Source: an uncultured Prevotellaceae bacterium
Lineage (GTDB): Bacteria > Bacteroidota > Bacteroidia > Bacteroidales > Bacteroidaceae
Reading direction: 5' to 3'
Assembly: GCA_946405805.1 (NCBI GenBank)
Contig: CAMJIL010000002.1
Span: forward strand, 1 to 64,000
DNA: 64,000 nt
Positions 43,691 through 58,715 of the stretch are shown here, piece after piece. Every line of letters starts with the position of its first letter. The stretch's first letter is position 1. The position numbers and the translations under genes were made by a program. The notes beneath the pieces were generated by a model, which was not told where the DNA came from, did not search any database, and saw nothing but the letters and a program-made list of their open reading frames with translations.

Positions 43691-46636
43691 ATGAAACAAA
43701 CACTCACAAGTCATGTCAACTCGGCTTTGCCGAGGTCAAAAGTCAAAGGTCAAAGGTCAAAGGTTTTTTACATTTTACATCTTACATCTTACTTATTTGT
43801 GCTGTGGCTGGCAGCGTTCTGTACCCCTGTTTTTTCGCAGGAAGCAAAAGGCCTGAATCTGGCAGAGATTGACAAACAAGTAATTCCCGAAGACACCGCA
43901 GTGCGCAAAGGCGTGCTGTCGAACGGACTGACATATTATGTCTGCAAGAGCAACAACCCCGCAAAGCAGGCATTCTTTTACCTGTTGGTGAAGGCTGGCT
44001 CTGTCGTAGAGCAGGACAATGAGCGTGGTATCGCCCACTTCACGGAACACATGATGTTTAAAGGCACGAAGCATTTCCCAGGCAGTGTGATAAATTTCTT
44101 CCGCCGCAACGGCCTGCAGTTCGGTCATGACTCCAATGCCTTTACGGGTTTTGAGACTGTACGCTATCAGCTGAATGCCATTCCTGTGGACAACACACTG
44201 CTGATGGATTCATGCCTGCTATTGCTTCGCGATTGGGCCGTCGATGCTATTATTGATGCTAAGGACGTAGAGAGCGAACATAATGTTGTAGTGGAGGAAT
44301 GGCGTTCCAGAAACATCATATCCTTTGCAGATCAGTTGCAGAAAGATATCTATGGCAACTCTATATATGCTAATCGCACGCCCATTGGCGACATGAACAT
44401 TGTGAAAAACTGCTCGCAACAGTTGGTGCGCAATTTCTATGATCGCTGGTATCAACCCCAGAACCAAGCCGTAGTGGTGGTGGGCGACTTCGATCCCGAC
44501 CAGATGGTGAAAAAGGTAAAGAAGATGTTTGGCGACCGTAAACGTGGCAAGACCATACCACCTACCCCATCGGTCATTCCCGACACCGAAACACCGAAAA
44601 CACTGCTGTCTGCTAACAAACAGCAAGCCTTCTGTTCCATCGGGCTGATAACGAGAATGACCAAGAACCCATTGGCACAGCTTAATACGGTAGGTGGCAT
44701 GAAGACCGCCATACTACGAGACGAGATAAAGAGGGCGATGGGCAAGAAACTCAACAGTCTCAAGGCAAAATATGCAGATATTATCAGCGGTGACGTTACA
44801 AGATTAGACCTTGCCGACCTTAGCGACAAGCTATGGATATTTGACCTGTCAGCACCTCGGGCTAATCAATGGCTTCGCACACTGGAGCTGATGGCGAAGC
44901 AGGTGGAAGTGATTCGCCGTAAAGGGTTTGGCGATAAATATTGGAAACAGAACCATAGCTTTACCGACCCCGAATACAATGCCGACTCTACTGCCATCAT
45001 CCTTGCTGATACAGCATTTGCAAAAAATGATAATAACGTCAGAAGTTCAGACTATGTCAACAGATGCATCAATAACTTCTTCTGGGGCGAACCCATCATA
45101 TCAGACATGGCACGCCAGTTGGCTGAGCGCCATATCAAGAACAATATCACTGCAGACGAGTTGCGTGAGGAGTTCTGCCGCATGACCAGCGGACGCAATA
45201 TGCTGATAGGCGTAATGATGACCGACAGCACAACATTGCCTAAGAAAGAAGAAGTGGAAACCATGTGGCAACGTGTGAAGCAGATGACCGACGAGGAATT
45301 GTCAGAAGTAGAGGTGGAAGAGGCAAAGAAACTGGAGCGTATCAATGTGGACAGCCTCGACATCCCCACCATTTCAGGCACTATCGTCAGCCAGAAGGTG
45401 CTCAACGACAGCATCAGCGAGGTGATGTTGTCCAACGGCATAAAAGTAGTGTTCATGAAACAGAAAACTGATGCTGACATGATAAACTTCATGATTCGTC
45501 GTCCACAGGGCTTTTCTGCGCTCAACAATGATGACATCCACTACCACGATATGCTGGGCAGCTGCATCAGGAAATACGAATGCTGGAATGGAGCGACGAC
45601 AATCAATGTAGAGGGCTTTGACGACAGCTACGACCACTCGGCTCGGTGGATACCAGGCGACAGCCTAAATGCCTTCAGGGTGGAGTGTACGCTGAAGATG
45701 ATTTACAAGTCGCTGACTTCGACCGAGGTGGACTCCGTAGAGTTTGCCGAGCATAAGCAGAGACTGCTGGCATCGGCCATCACCACATCAAGCCCCTTGG
45801 CGCAGTCGGCATTGAAGGTAAGACTGATGACGAATGCAGAGACAAAACGTCTGATGCCCCCGTCAGCAGATGAAATCGCTTCGTACAACGTTGACCACTT
45901 GCGTGAACTGGTGAAAGAGTACTATTCCAACTACAACGGCTCCGTGATGGTGGTACAGGGTGATGTTGGTGCCGACAGCATAATGCCATATATCCTGAAA
46001 TATATCGGTGCCCTTCCATCGAAGCCCGAACGCGTGAAACGCCTGACGTGGCCTGCTGACCATTACAAGACACAGAATACCGTAATGGTAGAGAAGATTG
46101 AAACCCCTGCCCCAATTTCTCAGGCCACACTGTTCTACACTTGGGAGAAAGGTTTTGAATATACGCAGCAGACACATGCCCACAACGAAGTGCTGAAGGG
46201 CGTGCTTGCCAACCTGCTCCTCCAGACGCTGCGTGTGCAGCATAGCGATGTCTATACCCCCCAGGTTCTGATGGAAGATGCACTGCTGCCAATACCACAC
46301 ATGAAAATTACCATCTCCTTCGCCTGCAACCCCACCCAGCGCGAACGCATCGCAAAAGATGTAGAGCAGATAGTGAAGCAGATGGCAGAGGGTGACCTCA
46401 TCACTTGGGAGCTGATAGAAAGCTACCTCAAGACGTACGCAAGGGCGAATGCCAACTATAAGGGAAATGAATATACCCGTCGCCGCAACTACCTGACGCA
46501 GGAGCTTAACGGCATCGTGACAGAAGGTGTCGGCATGATATACGTCAGTCAGGTAACACCCGCATCGCTCAAGGCTCACCTCAAGAAACTGCTGACAAAA
46601 GGCAACCTGCACATCGGCTACCTAACCACCGAATAA
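43691..46636 (+). CDS. M16 family zinc metallopeptidase, exported
   Basis: A 981-residue pitrilysin-type peptidase. The inverted zinc motif HFTEH is at 116-120, with the third ligand in the following ESEHNVVVEEW segment. Two M16 halves and a second pair of inactive-like halves follow (VMLSNGIKVVFMKQKTD). An N-terminal signal segment ends LWLAAFCTPVFSQ, so it acts in the periplasm or at the outer membrane, probably degrading peptides. The first 36 residues are odd: PRSKVKGQRSKV and FYILHLTSYLF are encoded by a 7-bp array preceded by a small hairpin, so the signal peptide's basic and early hydrophobic parts derive from repeat DNA. No better start is visible. Confidence 0.88.
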   Translation: MKQTLTSHVNSALPRSKVKGQRSKVFYILHLTSYLFVLWLAAFCTPVFSQEAKGLNLAEIDKQVIPEDTAVRKGVLSNGLTYYVCKSNNPAKQAFFYLLVKAGSVVEQDNERGIAHFTEHMMFKGTKHFPGSVINFFRRNGLQFGHDSNAFTGFETVRYQLNAIPVDNTLLMDSCLLLLRDWAVDAIIDAKDVESEHNVVVEEWRSRNIISFADQLQKDIYGNSIYANRTPIGDMNIVKNCSQQLVRNFYDRWYQPQNQAVVVVGDFDPDQMVKKVKKMFGDRKRGKTIPPTPSVIPDTETPKTLLSANKQQAFCSIGLITRMTKNPLAQLNTVGGMKTAILRDEIKRAMGKKLNSLKAKYADIISGDVTRLDLADLSDKLWIFDLSAPRANQWLRTLELMAKQVEVIRRKGFGDKYWKQNHSFTDPEYNADSTAIILADTAFAKNDNNVRSSDYVNRCINNFFWGEPIISDMARQLAERHIKNNITADELREEFCRMTSGRNMLIGVMMTDSTTLPKKEEVETMWQRVKQMTDEELSEVEVEEAKKLERINVDSLDIPTISGTIVSQKVLNDSISEVMLSNGIKVVFMKQKTDADMINFMIRRPQGFSALNNDDIHYHDMLGSCIRKYECWNGATTINVEGFDDSYDHSARWIPGDSLNAFRVECTLKMIYKSLTSTEVDSVEFAEHKQRLLASAITTSSPLAQSALKVRLMTNAETKRLMPPSADEIASYNVDHLRELVKEYYSNYNGSVMVVQGDVGADSIMPYILKYIGALPSKPERVKRLTWPADHYKTQNTVMVEKIETPAPISQATLFYTWEKGFEYTQQTHAHNEVLKGVLANLLLQTLRVQHSDVYTPQVLMEDALLPIPHMKITISFACNPTQRERIAKDVEQIVKQMAEGDLITWELIESYLKTYARANANYKGNEYTRRRNYLTQELNGIVTEGVGMIYVSQVTPASLKAHLKKLLTKGNLHIGYLTTE
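43720..43795. repeat. Hairpin plus 7-bp array in the start of the M16 peptidase gene
   Basis: CTCGGCTTTGCCGAG at 43720-43734 is a 6-bp hairpin; the array begins on the next base with TCAAAAG, TCAAAGG, TCAAAGG, TCAAAGG, then changes to TTTTACA, TTTTACA, TCTTACA, TCTTAC. All are in 7-bp register and in frame with the gene. Confidence 0.88.
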
Positions 46637-46715
46637 CAAGTTTATTTCTTCAAGATTATCAAAAACAATAAAGTACTCACCTGCGATTGTTCATAAGCAC
46701 CTACTTATTTGCGAT

Positions 46716-46744
46716 TACAATTTTGTATATTGCATCTGCATTTT

Positions 46745-46750
<6 letters not shown>
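46716..46750. repeat. Degenerate 7-bp array at the 3' end of the NRPS gene
   Basis: TTACAAT, TTTGTAT, ATTGCAT, CTGCATT and TTTTACT follow each other, just overlapping the last codons of the NRPS gene. It is weak, but the register is kept. Confidence 0.45.
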
Positions 46751-53605
<6,855 letters not shown>

Positions 53606-53629
53606 ATCTTATCTGGTTATTATTGTAAA

Positions 53630-54985
53630 CTAAAAAAAGTTCATTGATTCAAGGAAGATGATAAGGATGACGATAGGAACTATCCATCGAAGCATCATCA
53701 GGTTCAAGTATGTTACCGTTCTTGACCCTTGATATCTCGTTTTGGGGACAAACCATCCCGTGAACACTGCCGTACCCATCGCTCCAAGAGGTATCAGGAT
53801 ATCTGTGCAAAGGATATTTGAAGCGTCAAACAGATTCTTACCCATCACCGTAAGTCCATCAACAGCTCCTGTCATCGACAGAATACACAGAGTATTGGTA
53901 ATCAACTGTATCACACTTACGATAATCACACTCTGATGTCTGTTGAGTGGCCGTTTGGTATCTGCTGAAGCTTCATGAACAAAGGCCACCATTACCTCCA
54001 TCAGTGAGATTGTTGAGGTGATAGCTGCCACACACATCAGGGAAAAGAAAGCCACACTCGTCAACGATGGTGAGAACATATGCTGGAATACCGCCGGCAG
54101 GGTGACAAAGGCCAGTTGAGGTCCCTCTGCAGGACTGAACCCATACGCAAACACCGCTGGAAATACAATCATACCAGCCAGCAACGATACGAAAATAACC
54201 AGTCCTATCATCTGTATTGAAGTTCTAACTACATCGCTCTCTTGAGACTGTAACGTTTCTGCCTGTTCCTTTGGCATATAACTGCCGTAGGTGATGAGTA
54301 TGCCCAAACCTATCGACAGGGTAAAGAAACTCAGCCCCACAGCCTCAAGGATTACCTTCGGAGTGAGTTTCGTGAAATCTGGCTCAAACAGGAATCGCAA
54401 TCCTGTTGTACCACCATCCATAAATATCATGTGAGTTGCCATCACTATTAACATCAGAAATAGCAAAGGCATAAGAATCTTACTCAGACGTTCAATACCC
54501 TTATTTACATCAAACCACAATACCGCTGCTGTCAGTATAATAGAAAGTATAGCATACGATATCATCGTTGGAGCCTGATGCTCGAAGGAAATAAAGAAAT
54601 TATTCAATGCATCGGCATCCATACCGGCAAAGGCTCCCATCGCAGCCTCAACCATATAGTAGAAACACCATCCTGTAACCACAAAGTAGAAGCCTGTAAG
54701 CAACGTTACCGTTATCACCGTCATCCACGAGAGCCACTGCCACCGGTTAGTGCCGGTTAGGGTGCGGAAGGCTCCATAAGCACTCTTGCCCGACAGCTTA
54801 CCTATTAGGAAATCATTCATTACCAGAGGCAATCCGAATATCAGGGAACACACCACATACAATATGATGAAGGCACCACCGCCATTTTCACCAACTACAT
54901 ATGGAAATTTCCATATACTGCCTAAACCGACGGCACTGCCTGCTGCGGCTAACAATACTCCAATCTTTGAAGAAAAAGAACTCAT
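53630..54985 (-). CDS. NSS-family sodium-dependent amino-acid transporter
   Basis: A 451-residue inner-membrane protein with 11-12 hydrophobic segments. The N-terminal signature GVLLAAAGSAVGLGSIWKFPYVVGENGGGAF holds the unwound sodium/substrate site of LeuT-like transporters; ENGGG is typical. It probably imports an amino acid with sodium. The NRPS gene starts 24 bp after its stop, so both are likely one operon, which may point to supply of an NRPS building block. The upstream gap to the desulfidase gene is only 90 bp and T-rich; a near-match to a promoter (TAATTTAG) is weak. Confidence 0.9.
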   Translation of the reverse strand: MSSFSSKIGVLLAAAGSAVGLGSIWKFPYVVGENGGGAFIILYVVCSLIFGLPLVMNDFLIGKLSGKSAYGAFRTLTGTNRWQWLSWMTVITVTLLTGFYFVVTGWCFYYMVEAAMGAFAGMDADALNNFFISFEHQAPTMISYAILSIILTAAVLWFDVNKGIERLSKILMPLLFLMLIVMATHMIFMDGGTTGLRFLFEPDFTKLTPKVILEAVGLSFFTLSIGLGILITYGSYMPKEQAETLQSQESDVVRTSIQMIGLVIFVSLLAGMIVFPAVFAYGFSPAEGPQLAFVTLPAVFQHMFSPSLTSVAFFSLMCVAAITSTISLMEVMVAFVHEASADTKRPLNRHQSVIIVSVIQLITNTLCILSMTGAVDGLTVMGKNLFDASNILCTDILIPLGAMGTAVFTGWFVPKTRYQGSRTVTYLNLMMLRWIVPIVILIIFLESMNFF

Positions 54986-55075
54986 ATTTTTTTTGTTTTA
55001 GCTTTAGGATAATGCTTACAGGGCGCTAAATTACAAATATTTTTTTTATTAGCAATATTTTTTTCTATTTTTTTT

Positions 55076-56371
55076 TCAATTTTCTTTCGATGTCATGATG
55101 TTTAGTATCATATCGTCGGTCTTGCACATAGCGTCAGCGCCTATGCTGGTCAGGTTATGGATACTCTTATCTACATCGTCGTCAACGATACCTTCCGACG
55201 AAGTGACGCACTTGCCCTCCATCGCCAGCAGGGCCGACAGCAGGGCAGTGGAAACACCTGAGGTAATCTTCAACGAGCATGATGGCTTGGCACCGTCGCA
55301 TATCATACCCGTCAGGTTGGCTACCATATTCTTCACCGAAGCACAAATACGTTCATAGTCGCCGCCCATCAGGTAGGTGATACCGCAGCTGCTACCAATG
55401 CTTGCTACCACACAGCCGCATAATGCCGACAGTTTTCCTAACGACTGCTTGATGTATATGGCCGTCAGGTGACTGAGCATCAGGGCACGAATGAGTTCCT
55501 CTTCAGTGTTTTCGTTTTCTTTGGCATAGACGCAGACGGGATTGGTGGCACAGATGCCCTGATTACCGCTACCGCTGTTTGACATAACAGGAATCATAGC
55601 ACCACCCATACGGGCATCACATGCCGATGCCGTCCTTGAGATGATGTGACAATAGATACTATCTCCAAAGATGCCTTTTGACAACGGGCGCTCTATGCTC
55701 TTGCCGAGGTTATGGCCGTAATTACCCTTCAACGCCTCGCGTGCCGCGTTCATGTTATAGGTGCGGGCTTCCATGATGAAACTGATTTCATCCAGCGGTG
55801 TTGTTGTAGCGAAGTCATATACCAGGCGCAGATTCAAAGGCACGTCTGCGATGTCAGCAGAACAAGTTCCACTAGTCTTACTAGTTTTACTAGCTTCCCC
55901 CTTTAAGCACGCCTCGTCATCCATGAACCTGGTGTGCCCGCCGGCAATGACGGCCGAAGCCTTCTTGTCGCCCGCAGTGCAGATGATTTCCACATACAAC
56001 TTCTCGCTGATACCTTCCTTCTGCTTGATGGCAATGCGGTTCTCAGCAATAAATCTCTTGCCCTCTTCAAGGGTTTCGGGCGTTAAGTCTTTGAGCACCT
56101 CCAACTGATAGTCGCTCTTGCCGATGATGGCGCCTAAGGCGATGGCAATTGGCAGTCCCAGCATACCCGTTCCAGGTATACCTACACCCATAGCATTCTT
56201 CAGGATGTTGGCACTCAGCAATGCTTCAATCTTTTCGGGACGGCAACCCAACTTCTCGGTAGCCTTTGCCGTACATAATGCCACACACATCGGCTCAGTA
56301 CAGCCAATAGCTGGTACCACCTCGCGATGCACCATTGCAATGATACGTTCTCTTAATTCTTTATCAACCAT
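55076..56371 (-). CDS. L-cysteine desulfidase / serine dehydratase alpha-type protein (CyuA/YhaM, UPF0597)
   Basis: A 431-residue cytoplasmic enzyme of the family that contains CyuA (YhaM), an oxygen-sensitive iron-sulfur enzyme releasing sulfide, ammonia and pyruvate from cysteine. GCTEPMCVALC near residue 23, GGHTRFMDD, NSGSGNQGI, ALCGCVVASIGSSCGITYLMGG and GMICDGAKPSCSLKI supply the conserved Cys and substrate-binding segments. Serine as substrate is the alternative. An odd EASKTSKTSGTC stretch near residue 160 comes from a 9-bp array in a loop. Promoter at 56414-56421; the divergent sulfur operon starts 290 bp away. Confidence 0.85.
   Translation of the reverse strand: MVDKELRERIIAMVHREVVPAIGCTEPMCVALCTAKATEKLGCRPEKIEALLSANILKNAMGVGIPGTGMLGLPIAIALGAIIGKSDYQLEVLKDLTPETLEEGKRFIAENRIAIKQKEGISEKLYVEIICTAGDKKASAVIAGGHTRFMDDEACLKGEASKTSKTSGTCSADIADVPLNLRLVYDFATTTPLDEISFIMEARTYNMNAAREALKGNYGHNLGKSIERPLSKGIFGDSIYCHIISRTASACDARMGGAMIPVMSNSGSGNQGICATNPVCVYAKENENTEEELIRALMLSHLTAIYIKQSLGKLSALCGCVVASIGSSCGITYLMGGDYERICASVKNMVANLTGMICDGAKPSCSLKITSGVSTALLSALLAMEGKCVTSSEGIVDDDVDKSIHNLTSIGADAMCKTDDMILNIMTSKEN
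55871..55897. repeat. In-frame 9-bp array (unit ACTAGTNTT)
   Basis: ACTAGTCTT, ACTAGTTTT, ACTAGCTTC. The 9-bp period keeps the frame for any unit number and yields a three-residue SKT repeat on the coding strand. Confidence 0.85.
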
Positions 56372-56413
56372 ATCTTTATCTCATCAAGTACCTGATAATA
56401 ACATTTTCTGCGG

Positions 56414-56421
56414 CAAATATA
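56414..56421 (-). promoter_or_regulatory. Promoter -7 element of the desulfidase gene
   Basis: TATATTTG on the minus strand, 43 bp before the ATG. The stretch to its right (56422-56480) is A-rich with recurring GCAAAAA-like blocks. Confidence 0.5.
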
Positions 56422-56585
56422 ACAAAAATTCAGCAAAAAGTGCAAAACAACAAGCAAAAAATGTAACAAAAGAATGCAAAAATTAAGAATAATATTCTAA
56501 AAGGCTTGTGTTTTTAAGAGCATTTTGGAACAATCACAATATTTTTACGGAGTATTTAGTGGTTTCTTCTGATTTAATGCAAAAA

Positions 56586-56618
56586 TTTGGAAGATATACC
56601 TAAATCGTCGTAACTTTG
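56586..56618 (+). promoter_or_regulatory. Promoter of the encapsulin sulfur operon
   Basis: TTTG at 56586-56589, 21-bp spacer, TAACTTTG at 56611-56618; the leader to the ATG at 56662 is about 37 nt with no riboswitch. No other clear promoter of this type is seen before the end of the window, so nine genes may share it. Confidence 0.7.
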
Positions 56619-56661
56619 CACCCGGATTTCCATCCAAATACGAAAGAATCGAGATAAAGAA

Positions 56662-57843
56662 ATGAAGAAGCAGACTATAGCCATACATACACCTTATGTT
56701 CGCCCTGATGCTTACGGGTCGCTGGCAGTACCCATATATAGTAATGTGTCATTCGAATTTGATGATGCACAAACTATGAGCGATGCCTTCTGCAACCGTA
56801 TCAAGGCACCTGACTATGCGAGAATTGCAAACCCTACCGTGACACAGTTTGAACAGCGTGTGAAGGCCCTGACAGGAGCAGAACATGTAACGGCAGTAAA
56901 TTCTGGTATGGCGGCTATCAGCACGGTATTGCTGGCTGTATCCGCACAGGGAAAGAACATCGTCACATCACGTCACTTGTTTGGCAATACACTTGCCCTC
57001 ATCAGCGGTTCGCTGTTACGACTTGGGGTGAAGCCACGATTGCGTGACCTGACAGACCTGCAGGCGGTAGAGGATGCTATTGACGAGAATACTGCATGCG
57101 TATATCTGGAAATAATAACAAATCCACAGTTGGAAGTGGCAGACCTCAAGGGTATTGCCGACATAGCACACAAAAAGGGAGTGCCTGTAATAGCCGACTC
57201 TACCATCATCCCATTTACAGAAACCTCTTTGAAGGATTTCGGAGTGGATATTGAGGTGGTATCGAGCACGAAATACATCTCCGGTGGCGGCACATCGTTG
57301 GGCGGACTGATAATCGATTATGGTACATTTCCTCTGATAAACAAATTTGTGAAATATGACCTCCTTATAAACTTAGGTGTTTATATGACGCCGCAGACGG
57401 CTTATATGCAGACGCTGGGATTAGAGACTCTCGACGTTCGCTACCAACGTCAGGCAGCCAATGCGCAATGGCTTGCGGAAGCACTGAACGATGTGCCTGG
57501 AATAACGAACGTGAACTATGTCGGACTGCCCGACAATCCATTTCACGATTTAGCACAGCGACAGTTCGGAAAGACGTCAGGAGCAATGCTCACCATAGAC
57601 CTCGCATCGAAGGAAGAATGCTTCAAGTTCCTCAACAACCTGAAACTGATACATCGTGCCACAAACCTCTTTGACAGCAGAACACTGGCAATACATCCGG
57701 CATCAACAATCTTCGGGCTCTTCCCAGAAAGACAGTTGGTACAGATGGATGTAAGACAGACAACAATACGCCTGTCCATAGGACTGGAAGCGCCAGAGGA
57801 TATTTTGGATGACATTAAGCAAGCGATAGGGAATGAAGAATAA
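56662..57843 (+). CDS. MetY/Cys-Met metabolism PLP enzyme (O-acetyl-amino-acid sulfhydrylase type)
   Basis: A 393-residue PLP enzyme of the transsulfuration family. Landmarks: ARIANPTVTQFEQRVKALTGAE, NSGMAAIST, ADSTIIPFT with the PLP Asp, SSTKYISGGGTSLGG with the Schiff-base Lys, and RLSIGLEAPEDILDDI. Family members either split cystathionine or replace the acetyl group of O-acetylhomoserine or O-acetylserine with sulfur. The usual GH after the Lys motif is GG here. In an operon with a ThiS-like protein, ThiF-like enzyme and JAMM protease it best fits a thiocarboxylate-dependent sulfhydrylase, as described for MetY in Wolinella. Whether the acceptor is O-acetylhomoserine or O-acetylserine is open. 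Confidence 0.82.
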   Translation: MKKQTIAIHTPYVRPDAYGSLAVPIYSNVSFEFDDAQTMSDAFCNRIKAPDYARIANPTVTQFEQRVKALTGAEHVTAVNSGMAAISTVLLAVSAQGKNIVTSRHLFGNTLALISGSLLRLGVKPRLRDLTDLQAVEDAIDENTACVYLEIITNPQLEVADLKGIADIAHKKGVPVIADSTIIPFTETSLKDFGVDIEVVSSTKYISGGGTSLGGLIIDYGTFPLINKFVKYDLLINLGVYMTPQTAYMQTLGLETLDVRYQRQAANAQWLAEALNDVPGITNVNYVGLPDNPFHDLAQRQFGKTSGAMLTIDLASKEECFKFLNNLKLIHRATNLFDSRTLAIHPASTIFGLFPERQLVQMDVRQTTIRLSIGLEAPEDILDDIKQAIGNEE

Positions 57844-57874
57844 TTATCAATTATCAACTATCAACTATCAACTA
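57844..57874. repeat. 7-bp array between the MetY-type and DsrE-like genes
   Basis: TTATCAA, TTATCAA, CTATCAA, CTATCAA, starting on the base after the stop codon. Confidence 0.88.
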
Positions 57875-57882
57875 AATAAAAG

Positions 57883-58362
57883 ATGGCAGACAATAGAAAA
57901 CTGAGCATCATCGCTTTCAGCGGTGATTTTGACAAGCTGACAGCAGTGTTTACACTTGCAACGGGTGCAGCAGCAGTAGGTTATGAAGTAAATATCTTCT
58001 TTACGTTTTGGGGACTCGACGCCATAAAGCAGAAACAGGGACGCAGTTTCACCGGTGGCAACTGGCTGACAAAGATATTCGGCTTTATGATGGGTGGCCT
58101 CAATGTCACTCCTACAAGCCGATTTAACTTCCTCGGCGCAGGACCGAAGATATTCCGTTCCCTTATGCGTAAGAATAACGTAGCAACCTTGGAGGAACTG
58201 GTAGAGGCTGCAAAGGTTCTCGGCATCAACTTGTATGCATGCGAGATGGCGATGCATGTACTGGGGCTGAAGAAGGAAGACTTCATTCCGGAAGTGAAGG
58301 ATGTACTGGGGGTAGCATCATTCCTAAACCTCAGCGAAGGAGGCCAAACGCTGTTCATTTAA
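57883..58362 (+). CDS. DsrE/DsrF-like (DsrE2) sulfur-relay protein
   Basis: A 159-residue protein of the DsrE fold: LSIIAFSGDFDKLTAVFTLATGAAAVGYEVNIFFTFWG is the typical N-terminal Rossmann-like half, and the conserved Cys120 in LYACEMAM is the expected persulfide carrier. DsrE2 members often accompany TusA and rhodaneses and pass sulfane sulfur. The hydrophobic central stretch (TKIFGFMMGGLNV) is usual for the DsrE2 type. Between the MetY-type gene and tusA, with period-7 arrays on both sides. Confidence 0.85.
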   Translation: MADNRKLSIIAFSGDFDKLTAVFTLATGAAAVGYEVNIFFTFWGLDAIKQKQGRSFTGGNWLTKIFGFMMGGLNVTPTSRFNFLGAGPKIFRSLMRKNNVATLEELVEAAKVLGINLYACEMAMHVLGLKKEDFIPEVKDVLGVASFLNLSEGGQTLFI

Positions 58363-58416
58363 TTGAAAATTGAACATTTATAATTGTGCATTATGCATTA
58401 TGAACTATGAATTAAT
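58361..58416. repeat. 7-bp array between the DsrE-like and TusA-like genes
   Basis: Eight units in register: AATTGAA, AATTGAA, CATTTAT, AATTGTG, CATTATG, CATTATG, AACTATG, AATTAAT. The first begins inside the TAA stop codon; the array ends 6 bp before the next ATG. Confidence 0.9.
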
Positions 58417-58422
58417 CGTATT

Positions 58423-58647
58423 ATGGCAACAAAAGTATTAGACATTACGAAGGAACATTGCCCTATGACCTTCGTGAAGACAAAGATTGAACTGTCAAAA
58501 CTGCAGCCGGGGGACATCCTGGAGGTGCTGCTGAGTGAGGGCGAACCGCTTGACAATGTACCACGCAATGCAAAGGAACAGGGCTACAACGTAGTAGCTA
58601 TAGAGCATGTGGAGGGTTCTACCCATAAAGTCGTGATAGAGCGATAG
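58423..58647 (+). CDS. TusA-family sulfur carrier
   Basis: A 74-residue protein with the TusA fold. The persulfide Cys13 lies in HCPMTFVKTKIEL; the usual CPxP is CPMT, so the second Pro is missing. The end is YNVVAIEHVEGSTHKVVIER. TusA proteins receive sulfur from cysteine desulfurases and hand it to DsrE-type proteins and other acceptors. Position between dsrE-like and the encapsulin/desulfurase pair fits a relay from compartment cargo to cytoplasmic carriers. Confidence 0.87.
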   Translation: MATKVLDITKEHCPMTFVKTKIELSKLQPGDILEVLLSEGEPLDNVPRNAKEQGYNVVAIEHVEGSTHKVVIER

Positions 58648-58715
58648 AAATACAAAAAAACAGACTTAGTTAGATTATATTTTTTATCAACTTTTAAAAC
58701 AAAACACAAACAATT

